Part shown: piece after piece, positions 10,358 to 21,582 of the stretch | Layout of the letters: each line of letters starts with the position of its first letter | Numbering within the stretch: position 1 is the stretch's first letter | DNA from: Neovahlkampfia damariscottae | Lineage: Eukaryota; Heterolobosea; Selenaionea; Neovahlkampfiida; Neovahlkampfiidae | Assembly: GCA_016618085.1 (NCBI GenBank) | Contig: JABLTG010000062.1 | Location: 1 to 64,000 of the forward strand | Length of the DNA: 64,000 nt | Reading direction: 5' to 3' | Made by a program: the position numbers and the translations under genes | Notes under the pieces: generated by a model | The model's input: only the letters and a program-made list of their open reading frames with translations | Database searches by the model: none | What the model was told of the DNA's origin: nothing

Positions 10358-11979
10358 TTAATTTTCACCAAATTTGAATTTCAAGTTTGTCAGTTTTTCC
10401 AAATTGAGAAATTTTGTGAAAAACTGAGAAGACATCATTCTTCTTTTTTTCAACTCTTTCTGAATCATTATCAAACACTCTCGATGCTTTTTTCGTTTTT
10501 CATCTTTCATATCAATAAAAGTGAAAGAATTCTCCCTGAATTCCATCTCTTCAACATTGGATGCAAGGATAAAATGCCAACATTCCTCAATATCTACAGA
10601 TTTAAAACCTGATGGTTAGAAATGATCTGAATATTACCAAGTCTTATTTTCTTAAGGTATTTATTTCCTGATAGAGAATCAAAGAGTTGTTTGATTAAAA
10701 TATCATAAGGTTCATGAAATCCTTGAACTGATAATTCCTGAATATTTGATAAATTTATTGAATCAAATAGTTTTTTGAAAATATCCTTTGATACTTCTTT
10801 CTCGAACCTGTTTAAAGATAAAGAAATCAATTTTTTTTTTTTCTGAATCAATTTGATTAAATTATCTAAGATGTCCTTATTTGATATGTTTGAAACATTT
10901 ATAGATAAATTTTCAATTGAAGTATTTTGTTGTAGGTTTTTCAATAAAATATCATATTTTCCAGCATATCCTATGTTCAATGATTTAAGAGTTTTGTTTT
11001 TACAAATCATCTCAAAATTATCTGAATCACAACTTCTAATGATTAAATACTCCAATGAATTTTTGGATAATATTCCATCCAGTAAGTTTGGTAAAATTGA
11101 AGTACAAGAAAATTTCCGTAAACTATCAGATTCAAATTCGAAATCTGATTCAAACAACAAAAACAACTCTTCTATTTTTCGATTTTCATTGAAAAATATT
11201 TTCAAAACTTCAGAGCTGTGATCATTTTCTTCAACAGAACAACTTAATTTTTTGATGATTTTATGATTTCTTAGATATTCTAAAAGCAAATGATTTCCCT
11301 CTGGATGATAAAAAGTTAAAGAATCAAAAGACGTTTTCTTTCCAAGTTCTTCAAAAAAACCATCAAAAATTTTTGTGTCCATTTTCTTTTCTGAATTATT
11401 GCGAATAAGAGAACTTCTAAATGCAAAAGATTTTAACCCTTTGATTTTAAACACATGGCATAGTTTTGTCTCATGATTTTCAAAACTTCCAAAATCAAAA
11501 TTAATTTCCTTCAAAGTCAGATGATCACTTAATTCTTTTAATATTTCAAAATTATCAATAAAAACTGTATTGACGTTAGAAGAATAAAATTACATACTGC
11601 ACCTGTGAAAATATAATTTTTCAATTGTATTGTTTTTTGATAATGCCTGACATAAGTGTGAAAAAGATCCATCGTCAAAAGTTATACTGCTAATTGTAAT
11701 TTCTGTTGTTGAGGTGGTTTTTGAAATAAAATTGAAAAAGTAATCATAATAGATTAAATTTCCACGTTTCAAATATTCATGTGAAGTTAATTCACCTTTG
11801 TATGTTATTTTTTTGATCTTTCTTTGAAGTAATTTTGTGAAGAAATATTTTGAATTGGTTGGTTGAGTTTTTGTTTTTTCTCCAACAAGTATGACTTCTT
11901 CGTGATGGAGATCAATATAATCGTTTAATTCTTTTTTTTCTCCTTCATTATCACCAAATTCATAATTATAGTTTCCCAT
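10358..11979 (-). CDS. leucine-rich-repeat-like protein of unknown role
   Basis: Three exons (11979-11598, 11564-10638, 10608-10358) with introns of 33 and 29 nt encode 519 residues. The middle has irregular LRR-like units with N/C-rich asparagine positions (SLEYLIIRSCDSDNFEMIC, KTLKSLNIGYAGK, TSIENLSINVSN), typical of ribonuclease-inhibitor-like arrays in protists. The last exon is easily missed: splicing the 29-nt intron at 10609-10637 joins KKIRLG to FKSVDIEECWHFI and adds a charged tail with KDEKRKKHR and KELKKRR. No kinase, TIR or membrane segment is visible. The closest CCAATCA (12052-12058) is 72 nt upstream, farther than for most genes here. Function is unknown. Confidence 0.75.
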
Positions 11980-12008
11980 GACGTGTGACAGGACTAGAGT
12001 TTGGAATG

Positions 12009-12040
12009 AACAAACAAACAAACAAAACAAACAAACAAAC
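12009..12040. repeat. (ACAA)n simple repeat
   Basis: Short CAAA/ACAA tandem tract just upstream of the LRR gene start. A second, looser tract lies at 12125-12170. Confidence 0.7.
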
Positions 12041-12169
12041 AGGATATTTCACCAATCAAATCACTTTATTTTTTCACTTTTGAAAATGAAGGAAGGAAGA
12101 TCTGTTGTTTATAGAGTTTGAAATGAAAAACAAATAAAAGAAACAAATAAAAGAAAAAAACAAACAAAT

Positions 12170-13260
12170 ATGAATAAGTTATTTGACCAATTAAACAACT
12201 TTATTTTTTTCAATTGTAAAATGAAAGATGGAAGAAGTGTTGTTTGGAATTATATGACTCATGATAAGTTAACACACATTACTAGCTGTAATCATTGTGA
12301 TTGGACCTATGATTTTAACCAAGGCAAGAATGCAACTAAAGTGGCTACTACAATTTTAATTAGACACTTACATAAACAACATCCTTCTATTAAGATTATT
12401 GATGTTATAACACCTCAAATTGATTATCAAAATGGACAGGTTTAGACTTCTCAAATATTGAAAAAGCAAAATCTAAGAGCTTTAAAAATAATAGTCGTTC
12501 AAATGAAACCATGGTGTTTTATTCAAAATTCTGAATTTCAAAACTATTCTAAAGGCTTAGATGAATCTTATTCTATTTCGGATGATAAAAAAATTCGAGT
12601 TATTGCTGAAGAAGTAGGAAAAAAAGTAAAAATATTCATAAAGTGTTTTAAAGAATTCAAAATGAATTTGCATCACAATTGATGGCTAGTTATCTAAAAA
12701 TACTGAATATTACTTGAATTTTTATGCATATTATTTAGAAGAATATTTGAAAGTTTGCAAAATAGGATTATCTATTGAATATATTTCAAATGTGAAAATT
12801 GATGTAAAAATATTAGAAAAAACATTCAAAAAAATTTAAATAGAATTTGAATTTTCTGATCAACTATTTCTTACAACTGATGGTGAAAGTGAAATTGTAA
12901 ATTTAGTAAACTTATGGAAAACACTCGTATTTGGTGTATATTACATAAAATAAACTTATCTATTCTTGAAGGAGTAGAAAACAATATGGATTTAATTAAA
13001 AAACTTTAAATTATTGTAAAATTGTTCAAATTTGGTAAAGGAAAAAGAAATAAAGATCAATTTGGTGGAAAATCATAGAAATTATATATTAAAACTAGAT
13101 GGAGATCAGTTGAAAATATGTTAGATTGATAACAAAAATATTTTATCAAAAGCTTTAACTACTTTAGAAAAGAACAGTACCAAAAAAGTGAAAGATAAAA
13201 GTTTTATTTCGTTTTGGTATCCATTCAATTTCTTTATCTTTATTACTTGAATGAATTGTT
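12170..13260 (+). mobile_element. decayed hAT-type DNA transposon with BED zinc finger
   Basis: The first open piece (12170-12445) has a BED-like finger: VWNYMTHDKLTHITSCNHC, then DWTYDF and IRHLHKQH, giving a C-x2-C and H-x4-H arrangement. The next piece contains MKPWCFIQNSEFQNYSKGLD, which matches the hAT transposase stretch before the catalytic core (usually PFSxVExxxFxxLxxxLxP). Farther on is TTDGESEIVNLVNLWK, fitting the first catalytic Asp region of hAT (WTSxxxxxYL / TDNAxN-like). Several stops and frame changes separate these parts and the C-terminal dimerisation domain is not recognisable, so the copy is dead. I found no terminal inverted repeats or 8-bp target duplications. Confidence 0.68.
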
Positions 13261-13488
13261 TATCAATTTTTAATTTCTATGATACATACTCAAGTGAATA
13301 ACCAATATATTTTACTTCCAAAACTACCTTTTTGTAATTCCTTAGACATCTTTCAGGAAACCACGACTTCTTTACTTAAAATTCTTTGAATTTTTGTCCA
13401 ATTTTTTTATTCAAAAAGCTTTTTGACTTCATTTTGAACCTCCACATTTTCTTTTCCTTTTCCTCTTCTTTTTTAACTTTGAATTTAA

Positions 13489-13495
13489 CCAATCA
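13489..13495 (+). promoter_or_regulatory. CCAATCA box of NUP98
   Basis: CCAATCA ending 42 nt before the start codon at 13538. Confidence 0.65.
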
Positions 13496-13537
13496 AATCA
13501 CCCGAATTTTCCAACTAAAAAAAAACTTGAAACCAAC

Positions 13538-16500
13538 ATGTTTAATTCGTTCGGTGGTAGTGGTGGATTTGGAGGTAGTTCTGGATTTGGAAATTCTCAA
13601 CAACAACAACAACAAGGTTCTTCTGGATTTGGATTTGGAGGAAATACTCAACAACAAAGTTCAGGATTTGGATCATCCAGTGGTGGATTTGGTGGTTCAA
13701 CAGGATTTGGATCATCTTCTACTGGAAGTGGATTTGGAAGTTCATCTACAGGAGGAATGTTCGGAAGTTCATCAACTGGAGGAAGTAGTGGATTTGGAGA
13801 TCAAAGCTCCAGTGGATTTGGAAGCTCAACAACAGGATTTGGTACTGGTAGTGGATCAAGTGGCTTCGGTAGTTCAACAGGATTTGGAGGAAGTACATCT
13901 GGATCTGGATTTGGTGGAAATACTTCTGGATTTGGTGGTCAACAACAAAGTTCAACAGGTGGATTTGGTTCTTCAGGATTTGGTAGTGGTTCATCCACAG
14001 GATTTGGAGGAAGTACATCTGGATCTGGATTCGGTGGTGGAAATACTTCAGGATTTGGTGGTCAACAACAAAGCACTGGTGGAATGTTTGGAAGTTCTTC
14101 AACATTAGGTTCTGGTTTTGGTAAGGAAAATAATACCTCAACATCAACAGGATTTGGTGGTCAAAACAATTCATTTTCAGGCGGAAGTTCATCAACTGCT
14201 GGTTCAGGATTTGGTAGTTCATTAAGTACCTCTTTCTCTGGACTTGGAGGTTCATCAACATCTGGATTTGGCCAACAAAAAACTGATACTGGCTCTGGTT
14301 TTGGTAAGCAAAATAATTCCTCAACATCAACAGGATTTGGTGGTACCAGCAGTTTTGGTGGAGGATTAAATACTTCTGGAAGTGGATTCAGCTCAGGATT
14401 TTCTTCTGGAATGGGTGGTGGTGGTGCTCCAAAGTTTGAAGCTGTCAGAGAAGAACAAAAAACAAAACAAGGTCAAACATCTGTATCAAATTATCAATCA
14501 ATTACAAGACAAGATTTTTATAAAAATTATTCTTTTGAAGAATTAGCATGGGAATTCATAAAAACTGGAGGAAACCCAAATTATCAAGGATCAACAGGTG
14601 GTAGTGGAGGTTTAAATACAAGTGGATTTAATTTAGGTGGTTCAACAGGAGGTGGTTTAAATACAAGTGGTTCAGGATTTAATTTAGGTGGTACCAGTTC
14701 AACATTTGGAAATGCTGCTTCTACTGGTTTTAATCTTGGTGGAAGTACTGGAGGTGGCTCAAATACTGCTGGATCTGGTTTTAATCTTGGCGGATCTACA
14801 GGAACAGGAGGAACAAGCACATCTTTTAATTTTGGATCGACTGGAGGAAGTACAGGTGGTACAACAGGTGGATCTGGTTTTAATTTTGGATCTGGTGGAA
14901 CAACTGGAGGAAGTACAGGATCAAGTGCATTTAACCTTGGAGGAAGTACAGGAGGAACAAGTACATCTTTTAATTTTGGAACAACTGGTGGTGGTTCTGG
15001 AGGAACAACAGGTGGCTCTAGTTTTAATTTTGGAACTGGTGGATCAACTGGAGGATCATCGAGTGGATTTAATCTTGGTGGTGGTACAACAGGCGGAACT
15101 AGTGGATTTAACTTTGGACAAACAAGTAGCACTGGCACAAGTGCAACTGGAGGATCAACATTTAACCTTGGTGGCACAGGTGGTGCATCAACAGCAGGTT
15201 CTGGATTTAATTTTGGAGGTAGTTCAGCAGGAAATGGAAAACTTGACACAGGTTCATCAAACTTTAATTTAGGAAACTCACTAGGAGGAAGTAGTAGCTT
15301 TAATTTTTCATCAGGTTCAACTGGTATTGCAGGAAACGTAAAAGTACCAGAAATTAACGTTAATCCTTATGGAACAAATGAATTATTTTCAGCTGAATTC
15401 AAAGAAACTGCTGATACAGAAAAACAACTTGAAACAAAACAAACATCACCTTTCAAAGGTACTCCAAAACCTCCAACACATGTTCGTCCAAGAACTGGAA
15501 CAAAAAGAGATGCTCAAATGCCTTTGAAAGACAGACTTTCACTTTTCCATGATGTTGAAAAAGAATCAATCAATACAACAGTATTTTCTACAAAAAATGA
15601 CATAAAAACTTTAACAATTTTTGACGATGATGAAGAACCTGAAAAAACGGTAGATTTCAATACATCAAATGTATCCGAACAATTAGATTTATCAAAAGAT
15701 TTTGACATCAACAATTCATCAATTTTAGATAGAGAAGAATTCACAAAATCACCAAGAAAAGATGTTATACCATTTTTACCAAAACTCACTAAATTGGGTT
15801 ACTACACAATTCCATCAATGGAAGACATTCAAACAAAGTCACTTCCAGAACTCCGTAACATTAAGGATTTTGTTGTTGGATGCGAAAATTTGGGAAGTGT
15901 TACATTTTTGGGTATTACAGATGTTACAAAACTTGATCTGGACCAACTGGTTATATTTGAAAATAAATCAGTTGAAGTTTATCCAGACGAAGTTGAAGAT
16001 CAAAAACCAGAACCTGGCACTGTCAATGGATTAAATAAACCAAGTATAATTACACTTTGTGAAGTTTATAAAAAGAAAAAAAATAATGATGAAAAATTTT
16101 TAAGAAAATTACATAATGCTTGTGTTGAAAATGGATCCACTTTTGTTGATTATAACAAAGAAACTGGTGAATTTGTTTTCAAAGTTGAACATTTTACAAG
16201 ATATGGACTTGATGATTCAGATGATTCAGATGAAGGAGAAGATATCGTAAAAAGAGTACCAGAAAAAAGAAAAGTCATTAGTTCAACACCAACACCAAAA
16301 CCTTTCACTCCAAAAGCATTTACACCAAAAGGAGAACCAAAATTTCAACCTTTTACAAAACAAAAACTTGTTGTTATTTCAGATGAGGAAGAATCAGATG
16401 AAGACCAAGAAGTAAAGCAACCTTCAGATGAAGATGATGAAATATCTCTTGATGATATGTACGAAGATTATGATGAAGAAACCCCAATCACAGAAAATTT

Positions 16501-18739
16501 TCATCCAGAATCTCCTGAAATTCCAACACAATCTCATGGTTATTTTCCAGAACAACTTGGATTAAATCCTTCAAAAATTATGGAAATGAAAGGAAATTTT
16601 TTTGCAGAAGAAAATTCAGAAGAAGAATCAGAGGAATCAGAAGATGAAGAATATGCTCAAAAACCTTCATTCCAAGCTATTAGAAGTTTTGGAAGACCAA
16701 CAATTAAACATCCAAAAGAATATAGTTCCAAAATGGAAAAGGATTATTCATATGAAACAGAATTATTTAAGCCTTCATATTCTGTAGTTCCTCTTCAACA
16801 TCAAACTATTGAAGAAACAGAAAAAGAGTACTTAATTCCAGAAGAACAAAAATCATCAACATTTCAAAAAATGACACCAAACAACATGATGATATCTAAT
16901 GCAAGATCATTTAGAGTTTGTTTTACACCCAGTGGAAAAATCATTCGCTTCAATAAATCAGAATCAATTTCCAAATTAGAATATTCGAAGGTCATTGGTG
17001 AAAAATTGGATAAATCCACAGCAGATCAACTTTATTTAAGAAATTTAAAAACAAGTTTACAAAATAGTATCAACAAAAAAAGTGAAAATGAAGTTCCTTA
17101 TATTGAACTCAGGAAGGATCCAAAATCAATCACCAAAACTATAGACGAATTCATTTCCAATTATTCATTTACTTCACCAAATTTATATTCTTTTGAAAAT
17201 TATCAAAAATCTACATTTGAACTTTTAAAAGCATTATTTTCAGAAAATGAAATCTCAGATGGAGATACATATGCAAATGAGATTTCAAGACGAAGACGTC
17301 TGAGTGATTGGTTGATGAAAATTGTTTCATTACCTACTGAAGAATCAAAATCCGATCTTGAACAAATATATCAAAAACTTATCAGATATCAAATCAATGA
17401 TGCAATTAAAATAGCATTTTCCACGAACAATTATTATCTTGCTATTATTTTATCTCAAATATCTTCAAATACTTCATACAAATCAGATCTTCAAAAACAA
17501 ATGGATCTCTGGAAAAAGGATAACACAGAAATTCATCCACAACTTGAAAAAATATATTCATTGCTATCAGGAAATGTTACAAATTGTACATTGGATTGGA
17601 AAAGAAATTTTGGTTTACATTTATGGTATCTTCATTCAAATTCATCTACAATCTCAGATTCTGTAAAAAGTTACATAAACTACATACAAAAAGGGAATGC
17701 CATCTTTCCAACAAATGGATCAAAAGTTTATGAAGATACATGGTTTCATATTTTAAAGTTATATTCAGGAGAAACTAAAGAAACAATTGGTGAAGCATTG
17801 AACCCATTGAATCATACAAAAGACATTTTAGAATACAGATTATCATGGCATTTATTACAATTGTTCAAAACGTTCCAAGGAATTACTGTTGGAGAAAATA
17901 TTGAAAATCTAATTTCAATGAATTTTTCAGATCAATTAGAAAGAAATGGTTTATGGGAATGGTCAATATTTGTTGTTCTTCATATTAAAAATGAGGACAC
18001 AAGAGAAAAAGCAGTGAAGAATATTTTGTCCAGAAATATTGAAAAGATAACACTTAGTATAGAATCCTTCTTAATGGAATTAAAGATTCCTGTTTTGTGG
18101 GTTTATCAAGCAAAAGCGCTTCATGCAGCTTATACAAATGACTTTCAAACACAATTTGATATTTATTTAGAATGTGGTTGCAAACCTTATCTTGAAAAAG
18201 CACATACATTGTTCATGAATGAACTTGCTCCAAGATTATTAATAGATGAACAGCATAAAGATATCATGGATATGCTTGAAAAACTTCAAATGGTCAAAGA
18301 TCAACTACATAACTGGGCTATTCGTGGAGATGTTTACCTGAAGTATTATGGAATCACAGAGAAAATCAACGAATTTATAGAAAAAATATCACAGTTTGAT
18401 TTTGTTACAAGTGAAATTGAGGAAACAATTCAACAAATTGAATCTGAATTATTTGATATTTCAGATAGTCTGAGAGCTTGGGTAGAAAATATCAAAGAAG
18501 GAGAAGAAAATTCATTGAAAGCAGTTTGTATTTCTCAAATGGCAACTGCTACTGCTAAAAATTCATGTGTTATTGAAGAAATAGGGGGTAGATTTTTCAA
18601 TGATTCTCCTGAAAGTATTAATTTGTGTGTTACAAAAAATATGAATCCAATTGTGAGTTCATGTTCAAAAGTAGAAATTTGCAATGAATTAATCTTCCAA
18701 AATCTTAAAATGATATCTGATTCAAATTCAATATTGTAA
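13538..18739 (+). CDS. NUP98: NUP98-NUP96 nucleoporin precursor
   Basis: One intronless frame of 1733 residues, close to the human precursor in length. Residues 1-290 are dense in SGFG repeats. Residues 300-350 (ending SNYQSITRQDFYKNYSFEEL) resemble the GLEBS segment that binds Rae1/Gle2. Residues 355-620 are NFG and NLGG repeats. Residues 747-888 are the autoproteolytic domain, with LGYYTIPSM, LDQLVIFENKSVEVYPDE and FKVEHFTRYGL. The remainder is NUP96, with the RRRRLSDWLMKIVSLPTEE segment and helical solenoid. FG repeats form the pore's permeability barrier; NUP96 joins the Y-complex scaffold. The cleavage site reads His885-Phe886-Thr887 instead of the usual His-Phe-Ser. Even spacing of FG motifs and GGA codon bias make antisense frames open, so those are ignored. 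Confidence 0.95.
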   Translation: MFNSFGGSGGFGGSSGFGNSQQQQQQGSSGFGFGGNTQQQSSGFGSSSGGFGGSTGFGSSSTGSGFGSSSTGGMFGSSSTGGSSGFGDQSSSGFGSSTTGFGTGSGSSGFGSSTGFGGSTSGSGFGGNTSGFGGQQQSSTGGFGSSGFGSGSSTGFGGSTSGSGFGGGNTSGFGGQQQSTGGMFGSSSTLGSGFGKENNTSTSTGFGGQNNSFSGGSSSTAGSGFGSSLSTSFSGLGGSSTSGFGQQKTDTGSGFGKQNNSSTSTGFGGTSSFGGGLNTSGSGFSSGFSSGMGGGGAPKFEAVREEQKTKQGQTSVSNYQSITRQDFYKNYSFEELAWEFIKTGGNPNYQGSTGGSGGLNTSGFNLGGSTGGGLNTSGSGFNLGGTSSTFGNAASTGFNLGGSTGGGSNTAGSGFNLGGSTGTGGTSTSFNFGSTGGSTGGTTGGSGFNFGSGGTTGGSTGSSAFNLGGSTGGTSTSFNFGTTGGGSGGTTGGSSFNFGTGGSTGGSSSGFNLGGGTTGGTSGFNFGQTSSTGTSATGGSTFNLGGTGGASTAGSGFNFGGSSAGNGKLDTGSSNFNLGNSLGGSSSFNFSSGSTGIAGNVKVPEINVNPYGTNELFSAEFKETADTEKQLETKQTSPFKGTPKPPTHVRPRTGTKRDAQMPLKDRLSLFHDVEKESINTTVFSTKNDIKTLTIFDDDEEPEKTVDFNTSNVSEQLDLSKDFDINNSSILDREEFTKSPRKDVIPFLPKLTKLGYYTIPSMEDIQTKSLPELRNIKDFVVGCENLGSVTFLGITDVTKLDLDQLVIFENKSVEVYPDEVEDQKPEPGTVNGLNKPSIITLCEVYKKKKNNDEKFLRKLHNACVENGSTFVDYNKETGEFVFKVEHFTRYGLDDSDDSDEGEDIVKRVPEKRKVISSTPTPKPFTPKAFTPKGEPKFQPFTKQKLVVISDEEESDEDQEVKQPSDEDDEISLDDMYEDYDEETPITENFHPESPEIPTQSHGYFPEQLGLNPSKIMEMKGNFFAEENSEEESEESEDEEYAQKPSFQAIRSFGRPTIKHPKEYSSKMEKDYSYETELFKPSYSVVPLQHQTIEETEKEYLIPEEQKSSTFQKMTPNNMMISNARSFRVCFTPSGKIIRFNKSESISKLEYSKVIGEKLDKSTADQLYLRNLKTSLQNSINKKSENEVPYIELRKDPKSITKTIDEFISNYSFTSPNLYSFENYQKSTFELLKALFSENEISDGDTYANEISRRRRLSDWLMKIVSLPTEESKSDLEQIYQKLIRYQINDAIKIAFSTNNYYLAIILSQISSNTSYKSDLQKQMDLWKKDNTEIHPQLEKIYSLLSGNVTNCTLDWKRNFGLHLWYLHSNSSTISDSVKSYINYIQKGNAIFPTNGSKVYEDTWFHILKLYSGETKETIGEALNPLNHTKDILEYRLSWHLLQLFKTFQGITVGENIENLISMNFSDQLERNGLWEWSIFVVLHIKNEDTREKAVKNILSRNIEKITLSIESFLMELKIPVLWVYQAKALHAAYTNDFQTQFDIYLECGCKPYLEKAHTLFMNELAPRLLIDEQHKDIMDMLEKLQMVKDQLHNWAIRGDVYLKYYGITEKINEFIEKISQFDFVTSEIEETIQQIESELFDISDSLRAWVENIKEGEENSLKAVCISQMATATAKNSCVIEEIGGRFFNDSPESINLCVTKNMNPIVSSCSKVEICNELIFQNLKMISDSNSIL

Positions 18740-18779
18740 AAATTCAATTAAATAAAAATTTCTTGTTGTTAAAATTTAT

Positions 18780-18786
18780 CCAATCA
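18780..18786 (+). promoter_or_regulatory. CCAATCA box upstream of the kelch-BTB gene
   Basis: CCAATCA lying 92 nt from the start codon, the longest spacing in the window, so the assignment is weaker. Confidence 0.4.
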
Positions 18787-18878
18787 ACTTCAAATCTCTA
18801 TTCTGAAAATGAAAAATTGTTGGCCTATAAAAGAGATGATTTTTTCTTCATTCTCAGTTGAATTAAACTGAGAAAGAG

Positions 18879-21013
18879 ATGGAATATCTAAAATGTAAGA
18901 TGAATTAACTTTTAAACCATCAGATTACGAGTACGATGGAGAAAGTGATGATGATTATTATGTGGAACCAAGTTCAGTCCAATTTTCTGATGTGAAATTA
19001 TCTAAGTTATTTCAAAAACAAGAAAAAAAGAAAAGAATGAAAAAAACCATACCAAAATTGTCATCAATTTTATATGAAAAAATACCGGAAGAAGCTTCAA
19101 AAATTGAAATAAAAAATACAAAAATTAAAATTGATGTAAACTTCAATTTGATACCATCAATGGATACAGTTTTTCAAGATTTAGTTGATGGTGAGCCTGA
19201 TTCATTGGAACGTACAAACTTTGCTTTTCAGAAAGATAAAGATGAAATTTTTATTCATGGTGGCATTAGAAACGGAGAAGAATTGAATGATTTAAGATCT
19301 TACAATATTTTTGAAAAACAATGGTATAATTACAAATTTAAGCATGAAAGTGATGAAAATTATTCACCAAAGATGTCAAATCATCATATGTTTATTGTTA
19401 ACAATTCACTTTTTTTGTTAAATGGAACTTCAATTTATTTTCAATTAGATGATTACAAAACTTCTAATAGATGTTGGAATAAGAAAAAAATTTCAGGTTT
19501 CAACAATGTGAACTTTTCTTCTTACGTTTCACAATTCAATAACAGCTTTCTCAGTTTTAAATTTTTTCAACACAAAATGACAATCAGTAGCTTTTATTAT
19601 GTCCCACCTTCAAATTTAATTCAATATTCTGATTGTTCTACTGTTGAATCAAAAAAATTGTTTCCGTCAAAAATGGGTGCTGTCACAATTGGCCCAAATG
19701 TTTATTTTTTTGGTGGACAATATCCAGATGGAAGATTATCCAATGATTTATTCAGATATAATATGAAAAACAAATGTTTTAAAGAATTAGAAATAGATTA
19801 CAAACCACCAGCATTACATTCCACTTCATTATTTTCATTGGACTATGATCAGCAACTATTTGTTTCAGGAGGTATTTTGGAATCAGGAAAAATTTCAAAA
19901 GAAATATATCAATTTGACATATACAAAAATGAATGGAAAATAATACAAATGAATGGAAATCAACCAGTTTTTGGACATAAAATACTTGCAGGCTCTTCGG
20001 TTCCAGGTGAATCATCTTCATTTATTTTTCTTGGAGGAATCTCAGAAAACAATATTTTTTGTGACAATATGTTATTAAGGAACATTATGAAATGTTCTGA
20101 TACAGATAGTCAAATTGAATACATGGAACATATCCAAAATGATGAAGATTTTCATGATGTGGGATTTGTCACAGACTATTGGGAGGATGATCCAATTTTT
20201 GGAAACAGAATTTTCTTATCAAAGAGATGTTCTTATTTCAACAAACTTATCAAACAAAATGGTGATAGTGACAGAATTTCAATTCATGACTGCAGTAGGG
20301 AAACATTAGAGTATTATATCACTTTTCTATACACTGGAAAAATCATAATGAATGAAATTATCAACAGAAAAGAGTTTTTAAATATACTTTATGAATCAAA
20401 CAACAAAGAACTTTTTGTAAATATTTTCAATTGTGAAAATTCAATTGAAATTTCTTCGTCAATTTATAGAAAATTGAAAAATGATTTAGTTTCGTATTTT
20501 GGTGAAATTTCTTCATCGGATTTTCAATTAAAAACTACTGATTCAACTGAAACATTCTATGTTCATAAAATGATTTTATCAAGATCCACTTTTTTCAAAA
20601 AATTTTTCAGACACAAAATGATTGAATATAAAGAAAAAAAAATGAAACTTATCAACATAACACAAGAAACATTGAAAATTGTATTACATTATTTATATTT
20701 CAACGAAGTAATTGATATTCCAGTTCATGTTGCAATGGATTTATTATCAAATTCTTTATTGTTTGAATTGGACAATTTAGTCGAAAAATCTGAAAAAATA
20801 GTTGCTGAAAATATTGATGAAGAGAATATATTCGATTTAATATCAATCGCAGAAGTTTATGATTTGAGAAAATTGATAAACAAATGCAATATGTATTGCT
20901 GTAAAAACTATGATCAATTAGATTCCTCTAAAATATCGAATTCATTGAAATTGACTTACTGTAGTTATTTTAAATTAAAAACAAAAGTGAAAGCTAAAAG
21001 AATCATAGAATAA
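18879..21013 (+). CDS. kelch-repeat protein with two BTB domains
   Basis: Two exons: a 16-nt first exon (18879-18894), a 29-nt intron, and 18924-21013. The protein has 701 residues. After an acidic start come kelch-type strands (IFIHGGIRNGEELNDLRSYN, VYFFGGQYPDGRLSNDLFRY, LFVSGGILESGKISKEIYQF, FIFLGGISENNIFCDNMLL). Two BTB/POZ domains follow: one near residues 415-480 (IHDCSRETLEYYITFLYTGK) and one near 537-620 (FYVHKMILSRSTFFKKFF, LKIVLHYLYF). Kelch followed by two BTBs recalls the LZTR1 order and suggests a CUL3 substrate adaptor, which is inference. The first exon is supported by restored frame and a consensus GTAAG donor; without it there is no Met at the N-terminus. Confidence 0.82.
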
Positions 21014-21069
21014 AAATAAGAATAAAAATTCTTTATTTCCCAATTTGAAGAAATTGTGCGTTGGTATTT

Positions 21070-21582
21070 TTATTTAGGTGTAAAAAAATTAGCAGTATCA
21101 ACACAGTTGTCAAGTAAGTCTGACTTAAATTTTGAAGCATCAGCAAAATTTTGAATCTGTACTGCGATTCCATTTTGAAAGAAGATACAAGTCTTATGTT
21201 TTGTAACATTTGACTTATTTGAGAAAAGTTCATAATTAATTTCTTCATAAATAAACCGATTAGAATTCATTTTTGGACCGTGTGTGAGGTTTTGTGTTGT
21301 CCATTGTTTGGAGATGTTTTGAAGATTCTTTATATCTAATTTTTGTTAAATAATAGAGTTGTTACTGTAATCTAAAAATCCTTGAAAATCTAAATGTACT
21401 GAAGGATCTATGGTTTCACAAGTGATTAAACCAACAGGTTCTCCCAGCTGTGGATTGGAGTCTGGTGGAACACAACGCATTCGGAGGATTTTTTCTTGTA
21501 GATTTGGATGTAAAAAAAAACTTGAAGGAAATTGTAAATCAATTCCAAAATCTTCGGAGTTGTAGTGTTGGGTATTGGACAT
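21070..21582 (-). CDS. small protein of unknown function
   Basis: Two exons (21582-21366, 21335-21070) joined across a 30-nt intron give 160 residues. Taken singly they look like two unrelated small genes, but the splice GTAAC...TTAG keeps one frame through TTQNLTHGPKMNSNRFIYEE. Other notable stretches are CVPPDSNPQLGEPVGLI, a Pro/Gly-rich loop, and TCIFFQNGIAVQIQNF, two strands near the end. There is no signal peptide or membrane segment. I do not recognise the family. A CGATTGG box (21603-21609) lies 20 nt upstream. Confidence 0.68.

Noticed and set aside
13386-15272. Long alternative frames on both strands within the NUP98 repeat region
   Set aside because: They are shadows of the Gly/Ser/Phe codon repeats; the real frame is set by the FG repeats and continues into the autoproteolytic domain.
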